Below, one piece after another: positions 26,141 through 39,106 of a DNA stretch of 64,000 bases. Position 1 is the stretch's first letter. Each line of letters begins with the position of its first letter. Both the position numbers and the translations under genes were made by a program. The DNA comes from Tetrahymena elliotti 4EA (lineage: Eukaryota; Ciliophora; Oligohymenophorea; Hymenostomatida; Tetrahymenidae), in NCBI GenBank assembly GCA_000231825.2, contig JH720294.1:2512654-2576653 (forward strand), in the 5' to 3' direction. Under the pieces are notes generated by a model. That model worked only from the letters and a program-made list of their open reading frames with translations, made no database searches and was not told where the DNA came from.

Positions 26141-27792
26141 TAAGTAAGTAAGTAGTATTCATTTTACTTGATAAATGAATTTTCTTTTTAAATAATTAAG
26201 AATATTTAAAATATATTATTGCAGATAAATTACAAAAAAACAAACAAAAAATATAATAATATCTAAAAATTACATTACATAAATATTTAAAACACCAATT
26301 CTCATGAATATTAAAAGAAATTACTTTTTTATAGCCTTATTCAAATATTCTTTAGTTATCATTTGTTGCTAAATCAAATAAACAACCATTAATTAATTAA
26401 CTAATAAAAAAACAAATATATTATTTAAATAATTAACCCTTTTAATACTTCAGTCTTATCTAATTTGTATCTATTTATCTCTTTATCCATCGATCTATCT
26501 TCCCATCTGTCTTTTCTTCTATTTTTTTAAATATCTATTTATAATTTCTATCAGCTTTTATTATTTTTCTTTTTAAATCCTTTTTTTTAATACTTCCTTG
26601 AATCTCTCAAATGTTTTAAAAGAATTCTAACTTAAATAATTTTAAATAAATAAAAAAGAAAGTAATTCTAAATAATAAGAAATAATACTTAACTCTAAAA
26701 TGTTGAAAAATGAAGGGTGTTTAAACATATAATCAAAAAAAAATGCTCTTAATTTTTTTCATTATTTTGATTTATTACATATCAATTTTATGTTTGCCAA
26801 AAAAAAAAATTGGTCTTGATTAATACTTTATTTTTTATTCATTGAATCAAAATCATCGTTTTTTACAAGAAAAAACTTACTTTGAATAGAAAATATAAAA
26901 TCAAATAAAAAAGTAAAGCATATCCAACTGTTTCTCTTAAAAAATTTAAAATATGTTTAAAAATACTGAGTAAATAATTTACATTTTCATTTTTGAATAA
27001 ATTATGTTTAAAACAAAATAATTAAGGATCTTATCAAATTTTGAAGTTAAAATTTATCTATTTACATACAAAAATCCATTTTAGTTATATTAATTTATTG
27101 ATTAAAAAATTAATTTTAGAGATATTAATTTAAATTGAGGAAAACTTTAGTCATTTCCAAGAAATATTTTTGATAAATATCTAATGTTTTACAATTAACA
27201 TTTTTATCTTTATTTAATATTTTCCGATTTATAGATTTTAAGAATACTTTTTAATTAAAATTAAATTAATAAAACCGATTTGTTAAATTCAATCCAAAAA
27301 TACTTATCCTTGGTAATCTTAGAATCAAAGACTTATGCAAATTAAAAAAAATAAATTCCATTTAGTATTTCGTAATTTTTAATTTTGAAATTCAAAAAAA
27401 ATAATTTTCTTGCTTAATTTGAATTTGATAATTTATTGTAATTTTATTTTGAAATCATTTTAATAAAATTAGTTTGTGCTTTGAGAAATATTTTGGAAAA
27501 GATAGAAAGAAGATTAATAGATGTCTTTAAAAGAATCTTAATTGTTAAATAATTATTAATAATGTTTGTTAATAAATTCAAAATAAAACTTCTTTTGGCT
27601 TGATAAAAGAGTGATGTAATGACAAATCAATTAAACAAGTAAAAAAATAAAAAAACAAACAAACAAATATTGATTTATTGTTTTAATAATCACAACTTAT
27701 TTTATAATTGTATTTGAAAATAATCAAATTAATTTATTTATTAATAGAACTTATTATCTACAAAATATTAAACAAACAAACAAACAAATCAG
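26141..27792. other. Intergenic region, nothing recognised
   Basis: About 1.65 kb of A/T-rich DNA upstream of the MORN-repeat gene. No coding frame with protein-like composition on either strand, and no RNA gene or repeat beyond short A or T runs. Confidence 0.6.
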
Positions 27793-29150
27793 ATGGCTGA
27801 CGAAGAAGCTCAATATAAGTTTATTCCTGAAGGAGAAACAGCAGTTCGTATTTCAAGCAGAAACTATTATGGAAGGGGTACCGCCTTGTAAGAATTACAA
27901 ATATGTTAGAAATTTAAGCAAGAGCAGATGATATAAAAAATAATTCCAACAAACTGCATTTAACAATTATACAAAATTATTAATTATTAAAAGTATGATA
28001 ATTAATTTCTTTTTTAATACAAATTAGTTATCCTAATGAAGACCAATATGAGGGTGAATATGAAGATGGTGTAAGAAATTTAATTGATTAATTTAAACAA
28101 TAGGGTGTCAAATCAAAAAAGTTTCTTTTTTGTAAGAAACAAATTAATGAGTCAAGAATTATTGACTAACTTAGCTAAGATGGATAAATATTAATGCTGA
28201 TTATTAAATAAATATATAGTATAGAATTGGTAAAGGTAGTTACACATATAAAAGACCAGAAGAAAAGCCTTCAGATAAGTATGAAGGTGACTTTTATTTG
28301 AACAAAAAGCATGGTATTGGTTTAATGACCTATGTAGAAAAAAACGAAACTTACTATGGTTAATGGGAAAATGGTAAAAAGCATGGTGAAGGTATCTATA
28401 CATATGGTAATAAAGATACTTATTCTGGATGGTGGGCATTTGGTAAAAAGCATGGTAAAGGTACCTACGTTTATGCTGCCACTAACCAAAGAGTAAATTT
28501 TTCTTTAAAAAACAAACAACTTTATTGTGAAATGTTATTACAAAAAACAACATTCATAAATTATAATTTTGAATACAAGTTATCCAAAGAAAATAGATAT
28601 CACTCAATATTATTAAACAAAGGCTTCATAAATGATTTCAAAAAGTTTTAACAAAGCAAATTCAAGTTCCATTCAAATAAATGATTAAATAATGAGAATA
28701 ATTTAAATGTAATTACCATACTTGTTTTAAAATGATTACCATTTTATGAATAGATTGAAGGTACTTGGGAAGAAAATAAGTGTGTTGAAGGCAGATGGAT
28801 TTTACCAAATGGAAACTATTTTGAAGGAAAGTTTGAAAATAATAAGCCTTCTGGGAATGGTATTTATTTTCAATAAAAAGAATTTATTAGTTTATTTAGA
28901 TTATTGCACATGATAATAGGTAAATGGTATTTCAAAAATGGTAATATTATTTCTGGTGACTTTAAGCAAGAACCTTTTGAAGATGAAGTCGTAATTAAAA
29001 ATACAAACTCTTTTTTTTATTTTTTGGATTTAATGATTTATTAAAATTAAAAAGGATGGAGAAACCGTTAAAAAGTATAAATTATCTTGGTTGACTAATG
29101 CCAACTTGTGTTCATCTGCTGAATTGATTAACGAATAGGAAAGATTCTGA
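27793..29150 (+). CDS. RSPH1: RSPH1-like MORN-repeat protein (ciliary radial spoke head)
   Basis: Six exons: 27793-27887, 28028-28070, 28220-28492, 28754-28859, 28920-28990, 29055-29150. They total 227 residues and all phases agree. About six to seven MORN motifs (YEGE-x-G-x-HG-x-GxYxY) run through residues 25-200, for example YEGEYEDG, YYGQWENGKKHGEGIYTYG and YSGWWAFGKKHGKGTYVY. The order and spacing follow RSPH1/meichroacidin closely: [21 protein letters not shown] in human corresponds to KDTYSGWWAFGKKHGKGTYVY here, followed by an EGTWEENK repeat and YFEGKFENNKPSGNGK. RSPH1 sits in the radial spoke head of motile axonemes, as expected for a ciliate. The acidic C-terminal tail of animal RSPH1 is absent; the protein ends about 30 residues after the last MORN motif. 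Another small MORN protein cannot be fully excluded. Confidence 0.85.
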
Positions 29151-30417
29151 ATAATTAAATAAATAAATAAAACAACAATATAAAATACCTACTTCACAAC
29201 AAACTTATTTTTTGTTTAAATTTTCTTCATTTGTAATGTTATTTTTTAATGAATAAAATTAACTTCTTATCTCTTTTTCAATTTCTTTATTTAAAATGTT
29301 CTATTTTTTGGAATATCAGCAATTCTTATAATCATTTTAAAATATTAAGCTACCAATAAACTTATTTTTTGTTGAAATTATTGCTTATTTTTAATTCTAT
29401 TTTCTTTGTGCAATTAGGTGGATAGTTTAAATTTCCATTTAGGATTGTTTTTAAATTTATTTTTTTAAGATTTTTAAACTAAATAAAGAACTGTTTAATA
29501 ATAATTGTTTTAAAATATTTTATAAGAAAATTAAATTAAAATAAGTTTATTTTTTAATAATTTTCTAATTTCTTAACTATTTAAATATGAAAAAATGGAA
29601 GGAAGAAACATTTTCAATTGCAAATTAAAAGCAACAAATAAAGATAAAATATATTACTCTAAAATTAGATTTTGTTTAATAGTCATCTTTATTTAGACAT
29701 TATTATTTTTAAGTAAATAAATGCTATTTATGAGTATTTTCGAATTTTTTTAGAACACTTTTCTCTCTTTTAGATTTGAAATTTATCAATTGAACTTTGT
29801 TTGATTAAAAATTACAAAAGATGGATTCTTAAATACTAAATAAGTAAATATTACAAAAATAGTTAAAAGAAAACTTATTTTTTTGTTATTTTAATTGAAA
29901 TTCTCATTTTTATTTTTTAATAAAAATATTAAAAATTTATTCCTGTAAACCTAATCCTAATATGATTGAATCTTAGGATTCACATCTATATATATATATA
30001 ATAAGTAAATATAATAAATATAGTTAAAAGAAAACTTATTTTTTGTTTGAAATTTAATTATTTTCATTAAATAAATTAGATTGGTCAAATTCCTAGTTAC
30101 TTTTTTAATCTGTTGAAAAATCTTTTAATACAATAAAATTCATTTTTTGTGCTTAATAAAAAAGAACTCGATTACTGGAAATCTAAAATTTGAAGGTAGG
30201 TGTTTGTTTATCATTAATTTATTTAATAAAAAACGATGTTTTAGATAGTTTATTTGAGCAATTAACATGCAACACTCTATATCTAAATAATTGTGTGATT
30301 AGATTTTTGATTATTTACTTTGATTTAATTAATAACTGGATAATATAATTTAAGTAAAAATATTAAGATAAAAAATATATACTTATTTAATAATATATAT
30401 TCCTTATTAATTCCTTA
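29151..30417. other. Intergenic region with a dispersed repeat
   Basis: About 1.27 kb of A/T-rich DNA between two plus-strand genes. The motif AAACTTATTTTTTGTT recurs at 29201, 29358, 29871 and 30032; the last two copies sit in a longer shared block listed separately. A short TA run lies at 29985-30001. No gene was seen. Confidence 0.6.
29839..30073. repeat. Two diverged copies of a ~75-bp block (about 161-bp period)
   Basis: Copies at about 29839-29913 and 30000-30073 share AATAAGTAAATAT, then AGTTAAAAGAAAACTTATTT, T-rich spacer, TTGTT and GAAATT. Shorter pieces of the same unit (AAACTTATTTTTTGTT) occur upstream at 29201 and 29358. They look like remnants of repeated duplication in the 3' flank of the MORN gene. 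Confidence 0.65.
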
Positions 30418-33086
30418 ATGTATACCTTTGCAAGCCAAGTAATATCAAATATAATTTTATTAGCAAAACCACTCTTCAAACTTTTTTTTCTCCTTAAACT
30501 AATGAATTATAGGCATACGCTCCTGTTGGTTCTTATTTGGACCAATCATCAAATTATGTAAAGCAAATATGTTTTATTATCAAATTCTAATTGTTAAATA
30601 TATAAAAAGATGTCTCCTCCAAAGGATAATAGAACTTATTCTTTAAGATATTTAGATGATGGCAAACATTTTGATAGCTTGCTGCAAACTCATTAATTTG
30701 AAGTAATTCATAACTTTGCTTGATGTTTGTTAAATAATTTTATTTAGGAATATAAGTAAAAGATGCATCAAAGTCTAAATAGCAATCCAAATAATGCAAG
30801 CTAATTTAATTAAACTTAAGAAAATACATTGATTGGTTCTCCATTTGTAATCCGCTATTTTAAAGATGAATAAATATAACAAAGAAAATTTTTGAATTAT
30901 TATTTAAAAGGTGCTAAAAGAATTAGAAATCAGGTACTAGGAATTGTAAAGATTGCTTAAATTCACTGAAGAGGAGCTGAATAAAGCGTAAAAATAAATA
31001 AAAATATTTATTGACTTAAAAGCAATTTTTTGAAAATTAAATATTTTTTAAATAGTAAAGTAAAAATTATCGACTAAAAAACTTATTATGAAGAGCTGTT
31101 AAAAGAAAAGTAAATAAATTATTTTATTCTAATTTATATAGCAAATCGATTTCTAAATTGTAAATGAAAAAATAAATAATTTAATTTTAGGGATAAAAGA
31201 TTAGAAGAATATTAGCTTAAAGAAAAGTAATTCTATTAAAAAATGGTCACACCAAATGTGTCTTAAAGGGAAATTGCTGATAAGAAAGAAGTTTTTATAT
31301 AAGATTAAAATCTCATTTAGGATTCAAAAAATATTCATTCACCTATCAGTGAGGTGAAGGGTATGCAGTAAAAATATTTTATAAAAAGAGTTTATCAATA
31401 TTTTAATTTATTTTTATAGAAAAAATACAAGCTAAAAAACCTTTGATTCTCTTCCTTTGAGCTTGGTCTAATAAGCTCCTGTTGATAAATTTTACAAATA
31501 TGACATGTAGATAAAAAAATTAGAAATATAGTTGACTTAAAAAGACATTGAGATCGTTAATTTATCTTAAGAAGTTAACTAGTTGAAATAAACAATTGAA
31601 TATAAAGTAAAATACTAAAAACCTTTTATTTAATTGAGTATATATATTAAATGTATTAATTTAGGTAGGTATGGAAATTAAAGATAGAGAAGACAGAGAA
31701 AATTTTCAAAAATCACTCTCTAATCTCAATTTTATGGCTGAAAATGCAGATTTGAAGAGAAATAATGCTTCTCTGAAGGCTGAAAACGATTCTTTAAAAA
31801 GATAATTAAAAAACACAAAATCTAAATTAGAGCTTTATGAAACAAACAATGCTAATCTTGCTAATAAACTCAATGAGTTAGTTTAAAAAGAAAAAGCCCT
31901 TTTAGAAGAGCAGTATAAAAATTCTCAAAATAAGAAGGCTGCCTCAATTTTAAAAGTATCAGGAGATAAGAGCTTGTTAGGTAAAATTTAAGCTTCTATA
32001 AAAATTATTCAAATATTATCAATAACTAACTCATTGTAATTTATTTAATATTAGATGGTGTGGTTGGTATTATGCATTATATTAGATAATCACTTTGTGA
32101 AATTATGTTTGAACTTTTTGTCAGAAGTGGAAACATTTCATACCAAAGAAAAGCGTAATCAATTCATTTAATATTAAATATAATCTTTTTTTGGAGTTTC
32201 TATTAGAATCATTGACTAACTTAGATGATTTTGCACATAAACTAACAAATAATTTTATTTGAAGAGTTAAGTTAATGTTAATTTTAATGCTAGTTTTTAT
32301 TTTTTTATGAAAATCATTGATTGATTAAATGATACTGCAACTACAAATAATTTTGTTTAAAATGTTTAATTTATGTTGATTTTTAGTTTTAATTATTTAA
32401 TTGTATAATATTAGTAATTCTTTTATCATTTTCTAAGTGAATTTGAAAGAAATTTTTGGACCTGAAGCTAGAGGAGTTGTGATTCCATTATATTTATATA
32501 AAAAGTAAGATTATTTAAGAAAGGATTAAATTAATATTTTATTTAAAGAATGAGAACCTTAGTTAAAATATATTACCCTGATTATGGTGAGGTGGGAACT
32601 GAAGAAATGGACTAATACAAAGTGTTAGTTGGAGAAAGTGATAGGTAGAAACAAATAAATATTTTTAAAGTTTAAATTATTAATATTTTGATTTATAAAT
32701 ATTTTTAGAGAGATAGATAGATCTGATGTTAATATTTGGATTTTAAATTCACTTTAAGAAATAGAAAAAAAATCTATGAAAGATAGAAATGATACTAAAG
32801 TAAATTCAAACATAAATATTTCATTTTTTATTAAATTAACAAATTATTATTCATTTAGGATTAAAAAGATCTATTTAGATTACTTGCTTTAATGTATAGG
32901 ACTCGTTATCCTCTATAAGGCACTTCAGTAGATGTAGATTTAGATATTCAAATTAGAATAGAGGATTAAATTGTAGATAGAATGCTCAAGTAATCAATAA
33001 TTTATTTACTTTGAAACTTTTATATTCTATTCTTTTTTATTAGAATGTCTTTAGAGGAAGTTACTTAGGCAGATTTCAACAAATGA
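30418..33086 (+). CDS. Coiled-coil protein of unknown family, 15 exons
   Basis: Exons 30418-30438, 30513-30557, 30610-30702, 30748-30846, 30911-30987, 31056-31109, 31191-31367, 31420-31606, 31665-31980, 32055-32126, 32438-32504, 32549-32644, 32709-32799, 32859-32989, 33044-33086. They sum to 1569 nt (522 residues plus stop) with consistent phases at all 14 junctions, which strongly supports the model. The N-terminal 55 residues are Q/Y/S-rich. About 90-340 is predicted coiled coil with heptad-like Leu, Glu and Lys (VLKELEIRYQELQRLLKFTE; KKLEIQLTQKDIEIVNLSQE). The C-terminal 180 residues are globular and look conserved (NLKEIFGPEARGVVIPLYLY; VKIYYPDYGEVGTEEMDQY; LFRLLALMYRTRYPLQG). I do not recognise the family. 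A centriolar or axonemal role is a guess from the architecture only. The first exon encodes just seven residues. Confidence 0.8.
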
Positions 33087-34412
33087 AACGAAATTAAATT
33101 AATTATTATTTATTCCTTAGCTCGTTTATATATCATCTTAAAAAATATTTCTTAAACTCTTATCAGTTTTTAATTTTTAATTAAAATATATCATATCGTC
33201 CTATCTTTTTGTTCATCATCAATTAATTAACTATCAATATTTTACATTTACAATTTATCTCAAAAAAAATTTGCATTTTATAATTTTTATTACAAAATTG
33301 TAAGAATTAAGTAAATGGGTTGAGGAATATTATTAAATGAATCTAAAAGTAAAATTCGTTTTGATGAAAGTTTAAATAAAAATAATAAATAAATAAACAA
33401 TTAGGTCGAAGATATTATTTCTACTTCAAAGAATTTATGCAAAATAAAATTAATAATTTGTGTAAGATTTGAATAATAAATAAATAAATAGCTGAATAAA
33501 TTTTTATTTTGAGGTTAGAATTGATTGATCATGTTGATAATTTTCTAATTTTAATTAAAACTTTTAATTATTTTTCATTCTGTTTTTAATGAAATTATTC
33601 AATATTAAATTAATTTATTTTTTATGCAGACACACACTCATATTTCCAAAACACTTTTAAATTTGAAAAGTGGATATCTGACTGATTTCATTTAATTTAT
33701 CATTTATTTATTTACTCATTCATTAAGAAAACCAAATTTTTATTTTAAATAAGTATTTGATGCTTGTTCTATCAAAAAAGATATTAGTAATAATCTCGTA
33801 ATTACATTAATTGGCTTTTAACAAGAAAATGGTTACTTTTTATGCATAATATTTAATACAAGAACTCATGTTAGTCTGTAGGATTGTATCTCATGTGAGG
33901 AATCTTTTTTTTGTTTGAAAATGGATATTTTGAGACTGAAAAAGAATTTATTTGATAGGAATGAAAATAGGTTAATAGGTATAAAGTGAATGAATGTGTC
34001 TTTGCTTATGAAATTATTAATAAATATTTGTTTATCAATCAATATTCAAAGAGGGATTTCTTACTTGCAAGATATCTGATAAATAAATGTATGTACAATG
34101 GTTATATGGATGAGCTTATGCTTGTATTTATAAATGCGAAAGTGTATAATACAATAAGGAATAAATGAATGAATGAATGAATGATATATGTAAGAAGAGA
34201 GAACAAGCAGAATTAATAGATCTATATGTATAAATGAATGAATCAAGAATGAAAAATAAAAAGAAGGATGGATGACAAAGGGGAAATAAAACACAAAATA
34301 AATAAAATAAGAAAAGCCTTCATCTAAGTGAAGAAAAGCTAATAATTAAAAAGAAGGAAAAAAAAAAGTAAAATAAGAAGATTATAAAGAAATAAAATAA
34401 AAGGGAAAAAGA
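33087..34412. other. Intergenic region with an AATG microsatellite at 34164-34183
   Basis: About 1.3 kb. Five AATG units lie at 34164-34183 with degenerate TGAATGAATG-like flanks. The last 150 bases before the COX5B start are purine-rich (mainly A and G), resembling an A-rich 5' leader of a highly expressed gene. No gene was recognised. Confidence 0.6.
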
Positions 34413-37400
34413 ATGCTTAGCAAAATAGTTAAGGCTTCATTTAGCTCTAAGGGATTCAACTTGGCAAATGCCGTTAACACTGTCAAGTCTACCTTGAATG
34501 CCCCTATCAAGCATATTAAGAGAAATATTGAACCCACCGGTTCCAACTATTCTCGTATGACCAACACCACTGAAGAAGCTTTCGACGAAGTTGCTCACGA
34601 ATGGTAGGCTCTCGTCACTTCTAATCCTTTTGATCTTAATGTATTTAACTATCTTGAAAATACCTAAACTTCAAACTTCGGTACCGTTGACAATCCTTTA
34701 ATTGTTTTCACTTCTGAAACTCCCTTCAGGTAAAAATATTATCCATTAACTCTTAGGTTTTTAAAGGAGCAAGTCCAAATTAAAAAACAAATAATCCAAT
34801 AAACGAACTTACTTACTAACTAACAAACATGCACAAATGACTGCAAGTGATAAATAAAATAAATAAAGAAAAAACAACGAAATAAATAAATCAATCAATC
34901 AATCAATCGATAAAGGAATATATCAATCAATCTAATAAAAAAAGGAAGGATTTAATCTAAAGATTCTTGTTGATATAAAAAAAGATTGATTAAGATAAAT
35001 AAATAAAGAATAGTTTTTAATACAAATAAATTAACAAAATATAAAGAAAATCCTTTGTTTGGATATTTTTTATTATTTTTTGAAATGTATCTCACTTAAA
35101 TCAGTATTCAAAAGGGCATAGCAACAACAAAATTTAGTTAAGTATAGAATTAAATGGGAGAAAGCACTTGGTTTATAGTTTATTACCAAGAGTGTGAGGT
35201 TAATCTTAACATAATCAGATTAGTCCTCATTTCTATATACTAAAATCGAAGTAGTCAGCCAAAAAATAGTCTATTTTTCTCTTTTTCGTTTGATCATTCC
35301 TTTCCAAGACTTAATTCAAACGAAAATTAAAAGTTAGCAAGGATCAAAGTGAGTGATGTTAATTTCATCATTAGGAACAAAAGATAATATTGCAGTAAAT
35401 TAAAGAATTAGATGGCGTATCAGCTAATTAAATGAAATGAGCAAAAGTTTTGAGAGATATTTAATTGAAAATTATTACTTTAAGTTTTAACAAGATATCA
35501 ATCATATTTGGTATAAATTTTTCTCATCTCAAAATAAATTTATTAATTGTTCGTTTCTCTGAATATCTCATATTCTAGCTTTCCTCAGCCAATCAATATA
35601 TATTACCTATGGTTTCTAGCATCCCAGCAAGCCAAGTCAAAATTCATAAATTACTGCAATAAATCTTTGAAAATGAAATATTTAAGTTCCTTAAAAAATA
35701 AAATAAATATAAAAAATTAATTTGATTTTAAGCAATATGTAAGAAAGATTCTATCTTTCTATCTTTTTTCTGATAAAAGCAAAAATTTATTCATATAAAT
35801 TGAAGAGAAAAATAAATATCTGAAATAATTCATTTTTAAAGCAAACAAATTCACTTAGAAATATATTATCTTATGCATCAATCAATCACTTTAATCCTTT
35901 TAAAATAGCCCTTAAAACTGAATTTCCAGATAAAACTTAACAAAATAGCGATTAGGAATTTTAAATTACCAAAACAGCAACAACAATAAAAACAACTATT
36001 TTAGGTGAAACTCCCTTCTTAAATATTTTTAGAAAAGCTTGAAAAGAATAAATAAATGAATAAATTACAGAAATGAAGGAAGAGTGAAGTGCTATTTGTT
36101 TTTGTTTTCTTGCTTTTTTGTTTTTTGAATGAAAAGTATTTTAATAAAATAAATAATATTTTTAAATAAAAATAAAGATATGTTGGTTGCACTGGTCAAA
36201 TGAACGAAGATGATTACGAAGGTCACGAATTGCTTTTCTTCTTGTTGAGAGAAGGTTCTTTACAAAGATGTATGGGTTGCGGTCAAGTTTTCAAGTTAGT
36301 TCGTCTTAGAAACGAATACTCTCCTGAAATGGATTACTACTTGTCCAACTTCCACCCCTATGAAATGTAAGAAATGGGTGAAAGTGATACTACCGTTTTG
36401 ATGTCACCTTACAAGTATGCTTCTCACTACGAATATACTCAATTCGAAACCCCCTCCAACATGGTTTACTCTATGGTCAACCCCGATGAACACGACAGAT
36501 TATTGGTTGATCCCGCTTACAGAATGGAAAGAACCAAGGCTTTGGAAGAAAAGTATAAAGTTTACACTAGCTCTTTAAGAGAAGTTGAAAAGTAATTCGA
36601 AGAAAGATACGGACGTGCTGGTCAAATCAGCATCTCCAAGGTTACTTACTCCACTCTTATCGATGTTGAAAAGACTGTTCTTAAGATGGACAGATTATTC
36701 CGTAAGGTTGCTAAATTCGAAAACAGAGCTTTCATTGATAGAGCCAACCACTCCAGAAGAGAAAAGAGAATGCTTGAAAGAGCTGCCCAAAGATGGGATT
36801 CTAACTACTCTTTCTACACTGGTTCCTTGACTGAAGAAGAATAAAAGTACAGAGATTACTATGAAACTGAATTGGAAGCCTACCCTGAAGATGAAGGTAT
36901 TGAACAACAACTTGACCAATAAGAAGTCTTGTTGAGTGGTAGATACAATGCCAGTCTCTACGACTTCTAAGAAGGTTACACCAAGAATCCTGAAGATGAC
37001 CAAACTTCTTTAATTGAAAAGAAGGCCTTCAAATTCAGATATAGAATGGCTAACGAAACCGCCTAGACCTTCTAGAGACGTAACAACAGAATGGTTGAAA
37101 GATAAATTAAGCGTTTCTCCCAACCCTAATACTAACATGCTTTTGAAGAACTCCAAAAGAACGTTACTGTCTCCAGCAACAGTGGTAACGCTCTCCACTC
37201 TGAATATGGTTATTTGGATCTCCTCTCTAACGAAGCTGTTTAATTATATAAGGACTACTACTAATCTGATGCTGAAGAAGACTTCAAGGTTTTCGATAAC
37301 TTATCTTCCAAAGAAAAGCTTGTCATGATTGCTAACTTCGAAAATAATTTACTCCCCAAGAATGACAGATCTGAAGTCCACCTCATCCCCAAGAGACAAT

Positions 37401-37621
37401 GGGAACCTGCTTTTGGTGTCTGGGAAAATTTCCTCTACGATATTACTGAATATGCCTCCTTCATTGCTCCTAGAGGTAAGGAAATTGCTGCTGACTATTA
37501 AATCTAATCTGCTCTTCCTCTTACCAAGGAAGAATTGATAGAAGCTGGTCTCTACAACGAAAGAATCGAAAAGAAGGAAGAACCTAAGCTTGAAGCTAAA
37601 AAGTAAACCAAAACTCAATGA
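34413..37621 (+). CDS. COX5B: Cytochrome c oxidase subunit 5b (COX5B/yeast Cox4) with a long ciliate extension
   Basis: Nuclear-encoded subunit of mitochondrial respiratory complex IV, facing the matrix. Exons 34413-34729 and 36178-37621 join in phase, giving 586 residues. The start opens a mitochondrial-type presequence, basic and Ser/Ala-rich (MLSKIVKASFSSKGFN). The subunit core lies around 80-145: NPLIVFTSETPFRYVGCTGQ, then HELLFFLLREGSLQRCMGCG, then QVFKLVR. This aligns with IVGC...[24 protein letters not shown] of mammals. Zinc ligands appear to be Cys110, His122, Cys137 and Cys140, so the second Cys of the mammalian site is replaced, probably by His122. More than 430 residues follow the core, charged and helical, with no recognised domain. 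Animal COX5B is about 130 residues in all. Codon use is GC-richer (CCC, TCT, AAG, GTC) than in neighbouring genes, consistent with high expression. The 1448-nt intron is large for the region. Confidence 0.88.
35283..35326 (+). other. 11-bp perfect inverted repeat inside the COX5B intron
   Basis: TTTTCGTTTGA at 35283-35293 is exactly complementary to TCAAACGAAAA at 35316-35326, with a 22-base loop. The surrounding intron segment (about 35100-35660) has more G and C than typical intron or intergenic DNA here. A second short stem (CTTGGT / ACCAAG) lies near 35170-35195. This could mark an intron-encoded structured RNA, but no snoRNA box set was convincing. Confidence 0.4.
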
Positions 37622-39106
37622 TCGCACTTGATGCAACCTATAAATTAAATAAATTAATCTTGATATCAAACATTCTCAATAATAAATGATAGAACAATAA
37701 ATTATTTACAAAAACAACCTACTTACCTTCACCCTATAAAACCAACTCATCTATCATCAATACAACTTCCATATAAAATAAAACAGATCTTACTACAGCT
37801 CCTATATTTATTACTGAATAAGCAGTAAGTAGTTAAGAAGTACCACTAAGATAGCGAATGTATTTTATGAGGTGAAGAAGCTAGCTAAAAGAAGAAGACA
37901 AGCATGCACACATACATACATACCTACATACTTATATCAATTCATTCATATTGAGGATAATATTTTTCAAATTAGACTTGAGATTATTTTTATTAAAATT
38001 GCTGAACATGTTTTAATTATCATCATATATATGCTGTTCGCTTTTATTCAATCCTGATCTCACCATTACATTCTTACCTACTTACTTATATTTCGTTTTT
38101 GATATATTTTTTATTTTTCATCTCCATTTTCTTTATTCACTCCATTACTTCTTTCTTTGTTTCTCAAAATATTCTAAAAAAAACAAAGATAAATTTCCAA
38201 AAAAAGCAATAAAAAATCATTTCTTGTTTAAAATAAATTCAAAGGTTATACAGAATAAATTAAAATAAAAGTTACAAAAAATGAACTCATGAAATTAGTT
38301 TCAGCAAAAATTTAAATCCAAAAACAAATAAAATTTTTAAAACTGTTTTATTTACTTCTGGAAGCTGAAAGAAAAAATCAAATTCTTGAATGAAATAGAT
38401 ATCAATCTCTCTATTTATTTATTTACTTTATACATTCTTTCTGATTTTAAATAAATTATTAATATTGAATAATCGTTATATAAAAAATAAAATTTATGAA
38501 TTCAATCATTATTTTTGTAAATGAAATACTATCTATCTATATTCGTTTTAAATATTTCTATTTTAAAAAAGAAAATGATTAATTCAATAATTGTTTTATA
38601 AAAAATAAAATTTATTAATTGTAAAATTAGAAAAAATGAAAATGACAATAATTTGTTTTAGTAAGCTTTGAAATTAGTAAGAAATTCCAAAATTAGAAAT
38701 TCTTAAATCTTTAAAAAATTTAGAAATTAATTTTTAGTTTCTTATTAGCTGAATTAAGCTTAAATAAAATAAAAAATTTGTAAATAGATAGATGGATGGA
38801 TGGATAGATAGTTTTTAATATGATTTAAATTACTTTTCTTTGGTTAAAAAAAGTTTATAAATGTTTTAAAAAGAAATAGGTAAACATTTAATTAAAGTAT
38901 CTATTAATCAATTATGATATTTTTTCATTTGTCTATTTCTTAAATTTTAGATCCTTGAATAAAATAAATACTTTTATTTGAAGGAATTATTTTATCAAAT
39001 TTATTCAAAATTAACAAAAGCATTTTTTGATAAATGATTTTTATTAAAAATAAAAACTTTCTGCAAATAAGAAGAAACAAAATTGAATAAAATAAATCAT
39101 AAATAA
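37622..39106. other. Intergenic region with GATA/GATG microsatellite at 38784-38811
   Basis: About 1.5 kb after COX5B. The first 550 bases are less A/T-extreme and pyrimidine-rich, probably the COX5B 3' flank. A standard-code frame near 37872 has low-complexity content (HTYIPTYLYQFI) and is not taken as a gene. A short GATA/GATG tract lies at 38784-38811. Nothing else was recognised. Confidence 0.6.

Noticed and set aside
33986..34294. Standard-code ORFs on both strands before COX5B
   Set aside because: They are built on TGAATGAATG microsatellite and A/T-rich sequence, with low-complexity translations and no conservation signal.
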